The notes below the pieces were generated by a model that saw only the letters and a program-made list of their open reading frames with translations, was not told the origin of the DNA and did no database searches. The position numbers and the translations under genes are program-made. From contig JAEUJR010001104.1 of NCBI GenBank assembly GCA_016793585.1, forward strand, positions 1 through 6,352: a stretch of 6,352 bases of DNA. Direction: 5' to 3'. The DNA comes from Archangium sp. (GTDB lineage Bacteria; Myxococcota; Myxococcia; Myxococcales; Myxococcaceae). Shown here piece after piece: positions 5,000-6,352 of this stretch (positions are counted from its first letter, which is position 1; each line of letters opens with the position of its first letter).

Positions 5000-5778
5000 C
5001 GGCACGACTCGACGAGGTGCTGCGCGCACGTCAGAGCCGCGGGGAGCCTGTGCCTTCTCGCCAGGCGTTCGAACGGGCCGTCGCCCGCTGCACCATGAAG
5101 CAGACCGCTGAAGACCTCGAGCTCGATGATCTCGCCTTCGCGACGGCCTGCCTCGAAGGTGACCGCGTCGCTGTGTCATCGCTGCGGCGGAGCTGGCTCC
5201 CGGCGGCGGTCGCCCAGGTGCAGGCTGACGTCAGAGACGAGGTGTTGGCTGAGCTCCTCTCCCGCTTGCTGATGCCGAAGGCTCCGGCGTTGGCGAAGTA
5301 CGAAGCGCGCGGCTCGCTGAAGGGCTGGCTCCGCCTCGTGGCCCGCCGGGTCGCGATCGATCTCTCACGCCGCCATCCGCTCGAGGCGCCCGGCCTCGAC
5401 GAACTCCCAGAGCGTATGAGCCTGGCGTTCTCGTCCACTCCCGAGTGGGCGTTGTTGAAGGCTCGTGGGCGCAAGGAACTCTCGGCGGCGCTCGAAGCAG
5501 CGCTCGCGACGTTGAGCCTCGACGAGCGGCGGCTCCTGCGCTGGCACTTCATCGAAGGCCTTCCCCACGCAGCGCTTGGCCAGCGCCTCGGCCTGCCCCG
5601 AAGCACCGTCGCGCACCGCCTGCAGCGCCTCGGAGCGCGTCTCTTCTCGATTGTCTCGACGAACCTGTCGGCCCGGTTGTCGCTCGATGAGAAAGCCCTG
5701 CGCAGTCTCGTCAATGGAGCGCGCAGTGGCTGGCTGCCGTCGCTCCGCGGGCTCGGCTCGCGAGATGATCAGGGCTGA
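4996..5778 (+). CDS. Sigma-70-family (ECF-like) RNA polymerase sigma factor, 260 aa
   Basis: This is an alternative sigma factor that would direct RNA polymerase to a dedicated promoter set. Region 2 covers about residues 46-127: a helix DVRDEVLAELLSRLL (78-92) leads into ARGSLKGWLRLVARRVAIDL (104-123) and SRR, the pattern of the core-binding and -10-binding part. Region 4 covers ~163-217, with LSLDERRLLRWHFIEGL (173-189) and a helix-turn-helix ALGQRLGLPRSTVAHRLQRL (193-212) for the -35. It resembles the myxobacteria-restricted sigma-70 families more than classical ECF factors, by eye. It carries a ~45-residue N-terminal extension and a ~40-residue tail. GTG 4996 overlaps the previous stop as GTGA and has GGGG (4987-4990) five bases upstream. 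The kinase's zinc finger, encoded in the same operon, is the likely antagonist. The gene's end overlaps the opposing RCC1 gene by 10 bp. Confidence 0.88.
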   Translation: MTARLDEVLRARQSRGEPVPSRQAFERAVARCTMKQTAEDLELDDLAFATACLEGDRVAVSSLRRSWLPAAVAQVQADVRDEVLAELLSRLLMPKAPALAKYEARGSLKGWLRLVARRVAIDLSRRHPLEAPGLDELPERMSLAFSSTPEWALLKARGRKELSAALEAALATLSLDERRLLRWHFIEGLPHAALGQRLGLPRSTVAHRLQRLGARLFSIVSTNLSARLSLDEKALRSLVNGARSGWLPSLRGLGSRDDQG

Positions 5779-6352
5779 ATCAGCGTCGGCAGACGCGGGC
5801 CGGCTCCAGGCGGAAGACCGAGCTTGCCGTTCGAGTCGTCGCCCCAGCAGCTCAGTCGTTGCCCACCATCGGGAACTCCGAAGACCTGGCAGGCATGGGT
5901 CCAACCAAGCGCTGTCACGGACGAGAAGGGGAGTGCTGGCGGAAACACCGGCGCTCCGCCATCGACGGCTCCCAGCTGCAGTTGGTCGTTGCGACCCCAG
6001 CAGCTGAATTCGCTGATCAGGCCGGTCGCGCAGGTGAAGTCGTTCCCAGCAGGCGTCAGAAGGAAGACCTCGGGCAACTCTCCCCCATCGAACGGACCGC
6101 GGGCGATCGCCGAGCCCGTGCAGCGAAGGGTTCCTGCGAGCAGATTGCCTCGCTCGAACCAGCAGGCATGGGCCACGCCGACGGCGGCAGCGCTCGTGTT
6201 CGACGAGAGAACGTTACCGGTGAAGCCAGGGCCGTAGCACCGAAGCTGCCCGTTCCCGATGACGCAGATGTTCGGTCCTCGCGCCGAGACGAACGAGAAG
6301 CCGGCAGGAAACGAGGCGAGGGAAGGGCCTCGCGGCGGGCAGGCACCGCCCT
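5769..6352 (-). CDS. RCC1-repeat (cysteine-rich beta-propeller) protein, C-terminal part only
   Basis: The minus-strand frame is open from the right edge to a TGA at 5771-5769, giving 193 complete residues; the start lies outside the window. Repeats of RCC1/ATS1 type are visible, each with a Cys in the first strand and a second Cys in the next: NICVIGNGQLRCYG, HACWFERG...LRCTG, DFTCATG...FSCWGRNDQLQLG and HACQVFG...LSCWGDDSNGKLG. RCC1 repeats build beta-propellers used for binding. Forms with paired cysteines and CWG..N..GQLG motifs are common as secreted or surface proteins in Myxococcota, where the pairs may be disulfides. An in-frame GTG at 6176 is not a plausible start because the repeats continue upstream of it. 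The gene converges on the sigma-factor gene and overlaps it by 10 bp (5769-5778). Ligand unknown. Confidence 0.8.
   Translation of the reverse strand, partial: GGACPPRGPSLASFPAGFSFVSARGPNICVIGNGQLRCYGPGFTGNVLSSNTSAAAVGVAHACWFERGNLLAGTLRCTGSAIARGPFDGGELPEVFLLTPAGNDFTCATGLISEFSCWGRNDQLQLGAVDGGAPVFPPALPFSSVTALGWTHACQVFGVPDGGQRLSCWGDDSNGKLGLPPGAGPRLPTLIQP

Overview
The window is about two-thirds G+C by eye and codes almost throughout. Codon third positions are strongly G/C, GTG starts are used, and gene ends overlap by a few bases. The protein repertoire (PilZ protein, Ser/Thr kinase with an N-terminal zinc finger, myxobacterial-type sigma factor, cysteine-rich RCC1-repeat protein) suggests a chromosome of a Myxococcota-type bacterium. 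I assign this from gene content and architecture, not from a marker gene. I see no tRNA, rRNA, CRISPR array, insertion sequence or phage gene.

Left part (1-1317, minus strand). An XRE-family regulator (1317-529) is followed by a small PilZ-domain protein (474-163, putative c-di-GMP receptor). A third gene overlaps the PilZ stop by ATGA and runs off the left edge (166-1). The regulator's upstream region (1318-1428) holds two similar inverted repeats in tandem, which look like an operator. Across it, divergently, lies a small three-helix membrane protein (1429-1743).

Middle (1747-2493, minus strand). This gene converges on the membrane-protein gene with three bases between the stops. It encodes a papain-fold / C39-like cysteine peptidase candidate with a proline-rich N-terminus and no obvious signal peptide. 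A 161-bp divergent promoter region (2494-2654) separates it from the next operon.

Right part (2655-5778, plus strand). This is a tight three-gene operon in which both junctions are GTGA stop/start overlaps: (1) a transmembrane Ser/Thr protein kinase with an anti-sigma-type zinc finger at its N-terminus, (2) a membrane-anchored periplasmic protein with a cysteine pair, (3) a sigma-70-family (ECF-like) sigma factor. The order suggests a signalling module in which an envelope signal acts through the kinase/zinc-finger protein on the co-translated sigma factor. This is the most interesting part of the window.

Right edge (6352-5769, minus strand). The C-terminal part of a cysteine-rich RCC1-repeat protein, whose start lies outside the window, overlaps the sigma-factor gene tail-to-tail by 10 bp.
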